Shown one piece after another: positions 24,926-31,682 of a DNA stretch of 64,000 bases. This DNA comes from Sphingomonas sp. MA1305. GTDB lineage: Bacteria > Pseudomonadota > Alphaproteobacteria > Sphingomonadales > Sphingomonadaceae. The DNA is taken from assembly GCF_016107325.1 (NCBI RefSeq), contig NZ_RCVT01000001.1, forward strand, positions 682,001-746,000, given 5' to 3'. The notes below the pieces were generated by a model, which was given only the letters and a program-made list of their open reading frames with translations, was not told the DNA's origin and ran no database searches. The position numbers and the translations under genes are program-made. The stretch's first letter is position 1, and every line of letters starts with the position of its first letter.

Positions 24926-25342
24926 ATGGCGAACAAGCTCTACCCCAAATACAAGCAGGCGCTGCTGACCGCAGGCGTGAACCTGGTCAGCGGCACCGTG
25001 AAGGCGCAGCTGGTCGACACCAGCACCTATACCTATTCCGACACGCACCAATTCCTGTCGGACGTGCCCGCAGCCGCGCGCTACGGCACCGCAGCGACGC
25101 TGGCGAACAAGACCGTGGTCAACGGCCTGTTCGATGCCGACGACGCCCTCTTCACCTCCGTGCCGGCGGGCTCCAGCGGCTCGACCGACAAGGAAGAGGC
25201 GATCATCCTCTACCTCGACACCGGCACCGCCAGCACCTCCCAGCTGATCTACTACATCGACACGGCGACCGGTCTCCCGGTGACGCCGAACGGCGGCAAT
25301 ATCGTCGTCTCCTGGGACGCCAACGGCATCTTCCAGCTCTGA
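24926..25342 (+). CDS. Phage structural protein
   Basis: A 138-residue protein starting MANKLYPKYKQALLTAGVNL, with GTVKAQLVDTSTYTYSDTHQFLSDV, a FDADDALFTSV stretch and PVTPNGGNIVVSWDANGIF. This is the pattern of small proteins found in the tail or decoration regions of many proteobacterial phages. Its exact role in the virion is not known to me. It lies 30 bases after the lipoprotein. Confidence 0.82.
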   Translation: MANKLYPKYKQALLTAGVNLVSGTVKAQLVDTSTYTYSDTHQFLSDVPAAARYGTAATLANKTVVNGLFDADDALFTSVPAGSSGSTDKEEAIILYLDTGTASTSQLIYYIDTATGLPVTPNGGNIVVSWDANGIFQL

Positions 25343-25363
25343 CCTCCTGCCAGGAATAGCCCG

Positions 25364-25711
25364 ATGCCGATCCAGAGCGTGCCCCCGATCGCGGCGGGCT
25401 ATTCCTATCGTGTGCGCCTGCAGGTGACTGGCGAGGACCCCGTGTTCCCCGTCGGCTGCCGGCTGCGCGCGCAGGTGCGGCCCTATGTCGGCTCGCCTGA
25501 CGTGGCCGGCACCCTCACTACCGAGAATGGCGGCATCACCCGCATCGACGACAGCACCGTCGAGCTCGACCTGCCGGAAAGCCTGACCGGCAACATCGGC
25601 AATGATGCCGCGTGGCTCGACCTTGCCCGGGCGGACCTCGACCCTGACGAATGGATCCCGGTGCAGATCAAGCTGCCGGTCGTGGTGCCCGTCACAGAGC
25701 CGGAGGCGTGA
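25364..25711 (+). CDS. Phage-associated hypothetical protein
   Basis: A 115-residue beta-rich protein (YSYRVRLQVTGEDPVFPVG, then TRIDDSTVELDLPESLTG and an acidic AWLDLARADLDPDEWIPVQIKL end). It resembles small proteins next to tail genes in sphingomonad prophages. Its stop overlaps the next start by one base (TGATG at 25709-25713). Confidence 0.7.
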   Translation: MPIQSVPPIAAGYSYRVRLQVTGEDPVFPVGCRLRAQVRPYVGSPDVAGTLTTENGGITRIDDSTVELDLPESLTGNIGNDAAWLDLARADLDPDEWIPVQIKLPVVVPVTEPEA

Positions 25712-27765
25712 TGAGGACGATTGTCGTCGCGCCGCTGCGCAAGCCGACGCAGATCATCGCCAGCGGCGGCTTGACGGCGGTTCTGCTGCCCGCTCCGCCC
25801 CGCGATGCGAGCAACCTGCTGACGATCCGCCTTGCTCGTCTCGCCACGGGCGTCGCGCTGTTCACGCCCGTGCTGACCGCTGGGCCGGTGACGGTCGCAC
25901 CGACCGCGCTCGGCAGCAGTGTCGCCGCCTTTCCGCCGCGCGTGATCGCCGCGAGCACCGCCATCCTGCCACCTGCGCTCCTGTCGACCGGAGTCCCTTT
26001 CGCGCCCGGCGTCCAGCCTGGCGGGATGACGGTGCAGCCGCCCCTGCGTGACAGCAACGCAGCCATCTTCCCGCTGGTCGTCACAGCGCCTGCCGCCGGT
26101 TCGATCCTGCCGCCTCTTCTGCCGTCCTCGTCAACCTCGCCCTCGCCGGCCGTGCAACCCGGCGGCGTGGGGGTCGCGCCGACGCTCCTTGCCTCGGCTG
26201 CCGCCTTCTATGCGCCCGTCGTGCAGACGGTAGGCGCCGGCAGCATCCTCGTTGATTTGCTGCCGTCGACCGTCGCGCCCTACCCGCCAGCGGTCACGGC
26301 AGGCGCGGTAACGGTGTCACCGCCGGCGCTGCCAGCCGGCGGGCAGCAGTTCGCGCCATCGGTGCAGCCGGGAGCCGCGACCGTCGCGCCGCCCGCGCTG
26401 GCGACCACCGCCAGCTTCTATGCGCCGTCCGTCCTACCTGGGGTGGCCACCGTTGCGCCACCCGCAGCGGCCTCGAGCGTTGTCCTGCGCGCGCCGGCGG
26501 TGGTGCCGGGCACCGCCAGCATCGTTCCGGCACTGCTCGCCTCGACCTCCCTGACGCGCGCCCCGTCGGTCGCTGCCGGCGGCGGCAACAGCAGCTTGAC
26601 CCCCACCACTGTCACGCTCGGCACCAGCTGGTACGGCGCCGGCAACCCGCCTTACAGCGGCTATTACATGGGCGCATACTATGCCACCCATCCCGACCGC
26701 ACCCTCAACAACATGGCGCTCGGCGGCAGCGGGCTGGACTATCTCGAATCCCGAGTGCCCGACATCATCGCCGCGAAGCCGTACGTGGTGGTTCTTGAGG
26801 AAGGCCCCAACGACTTCATGGTCAACAACTCAGGCGGCCAAGTCTCGCAGGACGAGTTCTACGCCAACTACGTCGAGCGCTATCGCACGGTGATCGCTAA
26901 CCTGAAGGAGGCGCTCCCCGGGGTCGCCGTTGCGGTCGAAACGATCACCGAGCGCCACGCCAGCGACGGCGAGGCGAATGGCATCAATGCGGAATACAAC
27001 GCGCGGCGGCCAGCCTTCAACGATCAGATTCGCCAGTGGAAGGCGAGCGGTTTCATCGCCCAGGTGATCGACATCGGCGGCGATGCCGTCCTCGGCCGGG
27101 TCGGCGGGATGCAGATCGGTTCGCCGGAAAGCAACGACGGCCTCCACCTCTCCGAGGGCGGCGCCGACGCGGGCCATACCCTCGCCAAGCCAATCTTCGC
27201 TGCGGCGATGGACGCCCTCTACGCGGCGACGCCGCTCCCCGGATCCTCGGAAGGAACCTATGTGTCCGATTACGCACTGACCGGCTCGCCGAGCGTCACC
27301 GAAGGCAACAGCGGCACCGTCAATGCCGCCTTCACCGTCAGCGAGGAATGGGAAGGCGATGTGTCGGCCACCCTCCACCGCATCCTGACCGACGCGGGCA
27401 TCATCGACGACGATACGGGCGCTATCGCAACCCTCGCCGCCAGCCCGGCCAATCATGCGGGCAGCGACATTCGGCCGGGCGAAAGCCTCGCCGACCGCGA
27501 CCGTCGCATCTACGAACAGGGCCGGCGCGATGCGTGCGAAGATCACGGCATTGTGGCCAATCATGCGGGCAGCGTGGGGGAGGCGGCTGTAGACGTTGGA
27601 GCCCGCGCGCTGCATGAAGCCGAGGACAGCTGGAACGATTACGAGTGGGAGTATCTTCCTGAAACCGTCCAAGCCAGCTTTCGCGACCAAGCGCGGCATG
27701 TAATCCGCGCCCTTGCCGCTAGTTCTCTCAAATATGCGGAAAGTGGGCGGGAGGCAGAGGCATGA
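25711..27765 (+). CDS. Repeat-stalk, SGNH-hydrolase, Calx-beta-start protein fused to an early gene
   Basis: A 684-residue chimeric frame; GGAGG lies 5 bases upstream. Residues about 15-290 contain roughly eleven 23-24-residue repeats of the form FYAPxVxPGxxTVxPPAL, a fibre-like stalk. Residues about 295-510 form an SGNH/GDSL-type hydrolase: LGTSWYG in place of GDS, ALGGSG, EEGPNDF (block III) and DGLHLSEGG (block V Asp and His), so a polysaccharide esterase or depolymerase is possible. SPSVTEGNSGTVNAAFTV starts a Calx-beta domain that breaks off at about base 27343. The last 134 residues are an unrelated helical protein with its own ribosome-binding site. Confidence 0.75.
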   Translation: MRTIVVAPLRKPTQIIASGGLTAVLLPAPPRDASNLLTIRLARLATGVALFTPVLTAGPVTVAPTALGSSVAAFPPRVIAASTAILPPALLSTGVPFAPGVQPGGMTVQPPLRDSNAAIFPLVVTAPAAGSILPPLLPSSSTSPSPAVQPGGVGVAPTLLASAAAFYAPVVQTVGAGSILVDLLPSTVAPYPPAVTAGAVTVSPPALPAGGQQFAPSVQPGAATVAPPALATTASFYAPSVLPGVATVAPPAAASSVVLRAPAVVPGTASIVPALLASTSLTRAPSVAAGGGNSSLTPTTVTLGTSWYGAGNPPYSGYYMGAYYATHPDRTLNNMALGGSGLDYLESRVPDIIAAKPYVVVLEEGPNDFMVNNSGGQVSQDEFYANYVERYRTVIANLKEALPGVAVAVETITERHASDGEANGINAEYNARRPAFNDQIRQWKASGFIAQVIDIGGDAVLGRVGGMQIGSPESNDGLHLSEGGADAGHTLAKPIFAAAMDALYAATPLPGSSEGTYVSDYALTGSPSVTEGNSGTVNAAFTVSEEWEGDVSATLHRILTDAGIIDDDTGAIATLAASPANHAGSDIRPGESLADRDRRIYEQGRRDACEDHGIVANHAGSVGEAAVDVGARALHEAEDSWNDYEWEYLPETVQASFRDQARHVIRALAASSLKYAESGREAEA
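27361..27765 (+). CDS. Original phage gene nested in the fusion (134 aa)
   Basis: A GTG at 27361 with GGAAGG 5-10 bases upstream would start MSATLHRILTDAGIIDDDTG, a separate 134-residue protein rich in acidic and Arg residues; NHAGS occurs twice in it. Its stop overlaps the next start (ATGA). It is best read as the first gene of the rightward coupled run (27361-30236), to which the stalk gene became fused in frame. No family was recognised. Confidence 0.5.
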   Translation: MSATLHRILTDAGIIDDDTGAIATLAASPANHAGSDIRPGESLADRDRRIYEQGRRDACEDHGIVANHAGSVGEAAVDVGARALHEAEDSWNDYEWEYLPETVQASFRDQARHVIRALAASSLKYAESGREAEA

Positions 27766-27971
27766 ATCGGCTGCACCGAGTTGACGGCCCGCACTGCTAT
27801 CGCCTGATGGCGGTCGAGATGCATGGAGAGCAGTGGATTGGCCAGACCGCCGGCGGCAATTCGCTGCTCAAGGACATCGCGGCTTACCGAAGCGCCATCT
27901 GCAAGCCGCTCTACGCTGTGTTCGTACGACCGGTCATCGACAGCCGCGCTGCACAGGAGAAGGGGGCATGA
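27762..27971 (+). CDS. Small hypothetical phage-operon protein
   Basis: A 69-residue protein (MNRLHRVDGPHCYRLMAVEMHGEQWIG...) with ATGA overlaps at both ends, so it is translationally coupled. No family was recognised. Confidence 0.62.
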   Translation: MNRLHRVDGPHCYRLMAVEMHGEQWIGQTAGGNSLLKDIAAYRSAICKPLYAVFVRPVIDSRAAQEKGA

Positions 27972-28432
27972 ACCTCCGCATCCTCAAGAAACTGTCGAAG
28001 CGGGCGGCACCATACCTGCCACTGCTTGGCGACAACCGCGAGCAGTTCCTGCCCGAGGCGGGTGACAATTACCATGGAATATTCATCCGGGCGCGCAAAC
28101 ACTGGGAGCGCTGCCCCAGCGTGCACACCGATTGCATGCGTCAGGGCGAATACGTCATAAAGCCCAAGGGTCGCGCGGGTACCCGCTGGCCTTTCGTAAA
28201 AGTGTATCCCCCGTCACATCCATGGCACGGCACCGTCATGGTCGGTGCGATGAGCGGCTATTACGAGCCGGAGTGGGATGAGGAATGCGCCTGGGCTGCT
28301 CTGGCCACGCTGGTTCGCTACCATTTCTACGATTGGGACGATGATGGCCCGATCTCGACGCGCCGCATCCGCACACCGCGCGACGTGTTCCGCGCAGCCG
28401 ACGACATGCTTGCCGAAAGGCTCGCCGCATGA
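27968..28432 (+). CDS. Hypothetical phage-operon protein
   Basis: A 154-residue protein starting MNLRILKKLSKRAAPYLPLLGDN, with RARKHWERCPSVHTDCMRQGEYVIKPKGRAGTRWPF and a C-terminal ARDVFRAADDM-like helix. It looks like small phage proteins of unknown function that share a HxxxD/WxxC-rich middle. It is coupled by ATGA on both sides. Confidence 0.65.
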   Translation: MNLRILKKLSKRAAPYLPLLGDNREQFLPEAGDNYHGIFIRARKHWERCPSVHTDCMRQGEYVIKPKGRAGTRWPFVKVYPPSHPWHGTVMVGAMSGYYEPEWDEECAWAALATLVRYHFYDWDDDGPISTRRIRTPRDVFRAADDMLAERLAA

Positions 28433-28632
28433 CCCTGAACCACGACGTAGCCGCGGTAGCGCGGGAAAACGCAGCGCTGCGGATGTTGCTTAAGCCGTTT
28501 GCGGAGGCAGCCGAGGACTTGGACGACAATCATCCTGACCGGGCTGACATATGGGAATCCGGAGCGGCTATGAGCATCACCGCAGGCGACCTTCGCGCCA
28601 TCCGCGCCCACCTGAAGGAGCAGGAACGGTGA
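28429..28632 (+). CDS. Small helical hypothetical protein
   Basis: A 67-residue, mostly helical, acidic protein (MTLNHDVAAVARENAALRMLLK...). The VARENAALRMLLKPFAEAAED segment could be a short coiled coil. Its stop overlaps the nuclease start by one base. Confidence 0.6.
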   Translation: MTLNHDVAAVARENAALRMLLKPFAEAAEDLDDNHPDRADIWESGAAMSITAGDLRAIRAHLKEQER

Positions 28633-29009
28633 TGCCGCCATTCGTTTGCGAGGTCGTGCGCGTGCACGATGGCGATGGACCGCTGTGGTGCCGCACCGGC
28701 GAGAAGATCCGCGTCGCCGGCATCCAGGCGCCGGACTTCACGTCCGCCGAGCCCTGCCACCGCCCGGCCGCGCGGCGCGCCGCCTATACCTGTGATGACG
28801 TCGCCGCGGAACGCGCGCGGCTGATCGTCTCGCGCCTGACGCTCAATCGACGCCTGACCTGCCAGCCGGTCGGTACCAGCTACAAGCGCATCGTCGCCCG
28901 CTGCACGCTGCCGGACGGCCGGTCGCTGTCCTGCGCTGCCATTGCTGCCGGGGCTGCTGTCCGGTGGGATCGGTATTGGCGGCAGTACCACATGGGGGAA
29001 TGCCGGTGA
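28632..29009 (+). CDS. SNase-like (thermonuclease-fold) protein
   Basis: A 125-residue protein. VCEVVRVHDGDGPLWCRTGEKIRVAGIQAPD follows the staphylococcal-nuclease pattern (VxDGDT..., then IRLxGIDAPE); C-terminal RSLSCAAIAAGAAVRW also fits. The second catalytic Arg/Glu stretch is less typical (HRPAARRAAYTCDD). It may be a nuclease or a degenerate OB-fold protein. It belongs to the coupled operon before the integrase. Confidence 0.7.
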   Translation: MPPFVCEVVRVHDGDGPLWCRTGEKIRVAGIQAPDFTSAEPCHRPAARRAAYTCDDVAAERARLIVSRLTLNRRLTCQPVGTSYKRIVARCTLPDGRSLSCAAIAAGAAVRWDRYWRQYHMGECR

Positions 29010-29026
29010 GGCCGTGGGCTCGCACC

Positions 29027-29236
29027 ATGAAGCGCGCGAGCGCCGCCGCGTACCTCGAGCTGTCGCCAGCCGAGTTCGAGCGCGAGGTCGCCGCCGGACG
29101 GCTGCCGCAGCCGTTCCGCCTCGGCAATCACGAGCATTGGTCGAAGGACGCGATCGACAAGGCCATCGCGCGCCTGTCGGGTGAGCAGGTCGCCAGCTGG
29201 CGCGACAGGTCGGGGCTCTATGGCCAAACCGGGTAA
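29027..29236 (+). CDS. Excisionase-like HTH protein (AlpA/MerR type)
   Basis: A 69-residue protein starting MKRASAAAYLELSPAEFEREV, continuing RLPQPFRLGNHEHWSKDAIDKAIARL, the helix-wing layout of AlpA-type and phage excisionase regulators. An alternative ATG at 29000 would add nine residues and overlap the nuclease gene. It overlaps the integrase start by 17 bases, as xis and int genes often do. Confidence 0.75.
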   Translation: MKRASAAAYLELSPAEFEREVAAGRLPQPFRLGNHEHWSKDAIDKAIARLSGEQVASWRDRSGLYGQTG

Positions 29237-30236
29237 GCCGCTCCCCTACATCAAGACCGTGCGGTCGCGGGGGAAGGTGTACGAGTATTTCGTCACCGGA
29301 AAGGTCGAGGGCGGAAAGCCGGTCCTCCGCCGGCTGCCCGCGCGGCAGGACATCGCTTTCGGCCGCGCCTATGCCGGCATGGTCGCGGCGCGGCACGCAC
29401 GCGAGAGTGCGCCGTCGGCGATCGTCATGAGCGACCTGATCCGCGCCTATCAGCTGACCCCGTCGTTCAAGAACCGCGCTCAGCGCACGCAGTCGACCTA
29501 CGTCACGTACATGCGGGTGGTCGAGGAGGAGATGGGCAACGCGCCGGTCAGCGAAGTCGAGCGCCGCGACGTGCAGGCGCTGCTCGACAAGATGCAGGAT
29601 CGACCAGGCGCCGCGAACATGGTGCTCGCCGTCTTGCGCAACATGTTCAAGATCGCCCTGAAACGGGAGTGGGTGAACGCGGACCCGACGCGCGACGTCG
29701 AATTCGTCGAGCGAGGCGACGCCACTCATGAGCCATGGCCGGAGCAGCTGCTCATGCTCGCGCTCGCCGACCCGAAGGTCAGCCTGCCGACGGCGCTGCT
29801 CTACTACACCGCGCAGCGGATCGGCGACGTCTGTCAGATGCGGTGGGATGCAATCCAAGACGGCTATCTGGTGGTGACGCAGCAGAAGACGGGCAAGGTG
29901 CTCGAGATACGCGTGCACGCCGCTCTGGCGAAGCTGCTGGAGACGGCCCCGCGGGACGCGCCGACGATCATGCACCGCCGCGGCAAGCCGCTACGGCCGG
30001 AAACGCTGCGCAAGAGGCTCCAGGCCTGGGCCGCGAATCACGAGGCGGAGATCGTTGCGCACGGGCTGCGCAAGAATGCCGTCAACGCGTTGCTTGAGGC
30101 CGGATGCTCGGTCGGCGAGACCGCCGCGATCAGCGGACAGTCGCTGGCGATGGTTGAGCACTACGCTCGTCGCCGGAACAACCGGAAGCTCGGAAGCGCC
30201 GCGATCGCTCGCTGGGAAGGCGCGGAACATGCGTAG
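29220..30236 (+). CDS. Phage-type tyrosine integrase
   Basis: A 338-residue tyrosine recombinase: an N-terminal arm-binding part, a core-binding SAM-like domain at about 65-160, and a catalytic domain. Catalytic residues by position are R200 in TAQRIGD, the QQKTGK lysine, H281 and R284 in AHGLRKN, and Tyr315 in VEHYARR. The usual His before Tyr (GH..) is replaced by Gln307 (SGQS). The start MAKPGKPLPYIK was chosen to fit the family. It lies at the right end of the island, 57 bases before the candidate att core. Confidence 0.92.
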   Translation: MAKPGKPLPYIKTVRSRGKVYEYFVTGKVEGGKPVLRRLPARQDIAFGRAYAGMVAARHARESAPSAIVMSDLIRAYQLTPSFKNRAQRTQSTYVTYMRVVEEEMGNAPVSEVERRDVQALLDKMQDRPGAANMVLAVLRNMFKIALKREWVNADPTRDVEFVERGDATHEPWPEQLLMLALADPKVSLPTALLYYTAQRIGDVCQMRWDAIQDGYLVVTQQKTGKVLEIRVHAALAKLLETAPRDAPTIMHRRGKPLRPETLRKRLQAWAANHEAEIVAHGLRKNAVNALLEAGCSVGETAAISGQSLAMVEHYARRRNNRKLGSAAIARWEGAEHA

Positions 30237-30249
30237 AACGTGGAAAACG

Positions 30250-30262
30250 TCAGGAAAACATG
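30250..30262 (+). repeat. Right copy of TCAGGAAAACATG
   Basis: Exact copy of 17508-17520, just after the integrase stop; a related GTGGAAAACGT lies directly before it. Possible arm-type sites for the integrase. Confidence 0.4.
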
Positions 30263-30292
30263 GCCGAAACCGCAGGTTTTGGGCTTCCCCAG

Positions 30293-30305
30293 CATTAACC
30301 GCTTC
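30293..30305 (+). repeat. Candidate attR core
   Basis: CATTAACCGCTTC, identical to 17409-17421. It overlaps TTAA-N7-TTAG, close to the CtrA site TTAA-N7-TTAA, in the parA upstream region; so both an att and a regulatory reading are open. Confidence 0.45.
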
Positions 30306-30367
30306 TTAGCCCGGCTCTGGCACCTCTGGCGCGTAAATTCACGCGGTTCAATTTTCCAAGGGGGCCT

Positions 30368-31084
30368 ATGCGCGTTCTCGCGATGGCATCGCAAAAGGGC
30401 GGTTCGGGCAAGACGACCTTGTCCGGACACCTCGCCGTTCAGGCACAGATGGCGGGCCACGGCCCGGTCGTCCTGATCGACATCGATCCGCAGGGATCGC
30501 TGGCGGATTGGTGGAATGAGCGGACCGCCGAATTTCCGGCCTTCGCCCAGACCACCGTCGCGCGGCTCGCCGCCGACCTGGAGGTGCTGCGCCAGCAGGG
30601 CTTCAAGCTGGCGATGATCGACACGCCGCCGGCGATCACCATGGCCATTCAGAGCGTCATCAACGTCGCCGAGCTGGTGGTGGTGCCGACCCGGCCCAGC
30701 CCGCACGACCTGCGTGCCGTCGGCGCCACCGTCGATTTGTGCGACCGCGCGGGCAAGCCGCTGATCTTCGTCGTCAACGCCGCGACGCCCAAGGCGCGGA
30801 TCACCAGCGACGCCGCGGTCGCGCTGTCGCAGCATGGCACCGTCGCGCCAATCACATTGCATCAGCGGACCGATTTTGCCGCCTCGATGATCGACGGGCG
30901 TACCGTGATGGAGGTCGACCCGTCGGGCCGATCCGCCGCCGAGGTCGGCGCCTTGTGGACCTATATCGCCGACCGGCTGGAGAAGAATTTCCGGCGTACC
31001 GTCTTTTCGGTGCCGAGTGCCGGCAACGGCTTTGCCGGGCGTACGCCGGCCGGCGGCTTCGGCCGCCGCGTGGTTGGAGGCTGA
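30368..31084 (+). CDS. ParA family ATPase
   Basis: A 238-residue ParA-type protein. The deviant Walker A is QKGGSGKTT near residue 10, the Walker A' region is LIDIDPQGSLADWW, and Walker B is AMIDTPP. The end is rich in Gly and Arg. It is followed after 5 bases by a gene with an RHH-like C-terminus, so the pair resembles a ParA with a small DNA-binding partner; a role in positioning (plasmid, chromosome, division or envelope cluster) is inferred. A TPR-SPOR gene completes the operon. Confidence 0.88.
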   Translation: MRVLAMASQKGGSGKTTLSGHLAVQAQMAGHGPVVLIDIDPQGSLADWWNERTAEFPAFAQTTVARLAADLEVLRQQGFKLAMIDTPPAITMAIQSVINVAELVVVPTRPSPHDLRAVGATVDLCDRAGKPLIFVVNAATPKARITSDAAVALSQHGTVAPITLHQRTDFAASMIDGRTVMEVDPSGRSAAEVGALWTYIADRLEKNFRRTVFSVPSAGNGFAGRTPAGGFGRRVVGG

Positions 31085-31089
31085 GCCCG

Positions 31090-31662
31090 ATGTTCGGCAA
31101 CGGATCGAAGCCGATGGCGTCGCTGTCGTCCGGGCTGCTCGCCCGCAAAGGGCAGGCGCGACCGGCGATGCGCAGCCAAGGGTTCAGCGGCTTCGGCGGC
31201 GTCGCCCAGGGCTTGGACGACCTCGGCTGGAACGACATGGGCGATGCCGCTGCGGCGGCGATGCCCGTCGCACCTGAACCGGTGCCGGCACCGACACCAG
31301 CCGCGGCGCCCGTGGCCGCCGCGTTGCCGGCCGTCGACGCGCCGTCATCAGCCAGCGAGACGATCCCGCCGGTGCTGGTCGAGCGCGAGCGGCTCGAGGC
31401 GGCGGTGGCGCCGCCACCCGTCGTCAAGTCGGTGTCCGTCGCGACGGCAACGCGCCTGCGCCGCGAAACGCAACATGCCGGCAAGGCCGCCTTCACGCTG
31501 CGCGTGGACGCCAACCGCCATCTGCGGCTCCGCATCGCCTCGGCGATCACCAACCGATCGTCGCAGGATCTGGTGACCGAAGCGCTCGACGCCTTGATCG
31601 GCGCGATCCCGGAAGTCGATGCGCTGGTCGCGCAGCTTCCGCCCGCGCGCAAGACGCGCTGA
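31090..31662 (+). CDS. Putative ParA partner with C-terminal RHH-like region
   Basis: A 190-residue protein. The N-terminus is Gly/Ser-rich (MFGNGSKPMASLSSGLLARK), the middle is a Pro/Ala-rich linker at about 55-110, and the C-terminus AAFTLRVDANRHLRLRIASAITNRSSQDLVTEAL looks like a ribbon-helix-helix or related small DNA-binding fold. Adjacent to parA, it could be the ParB-like or cargo adaptor. No close family was recognised. Confidence 0.65.
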   Translation: MFGNGSKPMASLSSGLLARKGQARPAMRSQGFSGFGGVAQGLDDLGWNDMGDAAAAAMPVAPEPVPAPTPAAAPVAAALPAVDAPSSASETIPPVLVERERLEAAVAPPPVVKSVSVATATRLRRETQHAGKAAFTLRVDANRHLRLRIASAITNRSSQDLVTEALDALIGAIPEVDALVAQLPPARKTR

Positions 31663-31682
31663 TTTCCCTGGGGGGACGTTCG

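Larger units (their letters stand above)
17409..30305. mobile_element. Probable integrated phage-like island (12.9 kb)
   Basis: Bounded by a shared 13-mer CATTAACCGCTTC at 17409-17421 and 30293-30305, with a tyrosine integrase ending 57 bases inside the right copy and an excisionase-like HTH gene before it. It separates a Sel1-SPOR gene (minus) from a parA/TPR-SPOR operon (plus), which look like ancestral neighbours. Contents: small coupled phage-type genes, SRAP, HEPN cargo, phage structural proteins and a spanin-like lipoprotein. No terminase, portal, capsid or replication gene is seen, so it is a remnant or satellite. The boundaries are inferred. Confidence 0.65.

Noticed and set aside
17508..30262. 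TCAGGAAAACATG as the att core itself
   Set aside because: Possible, but then the outer shared 13-mer would have to be a coincidental host duplication; the outer pair as core explains both repeats.
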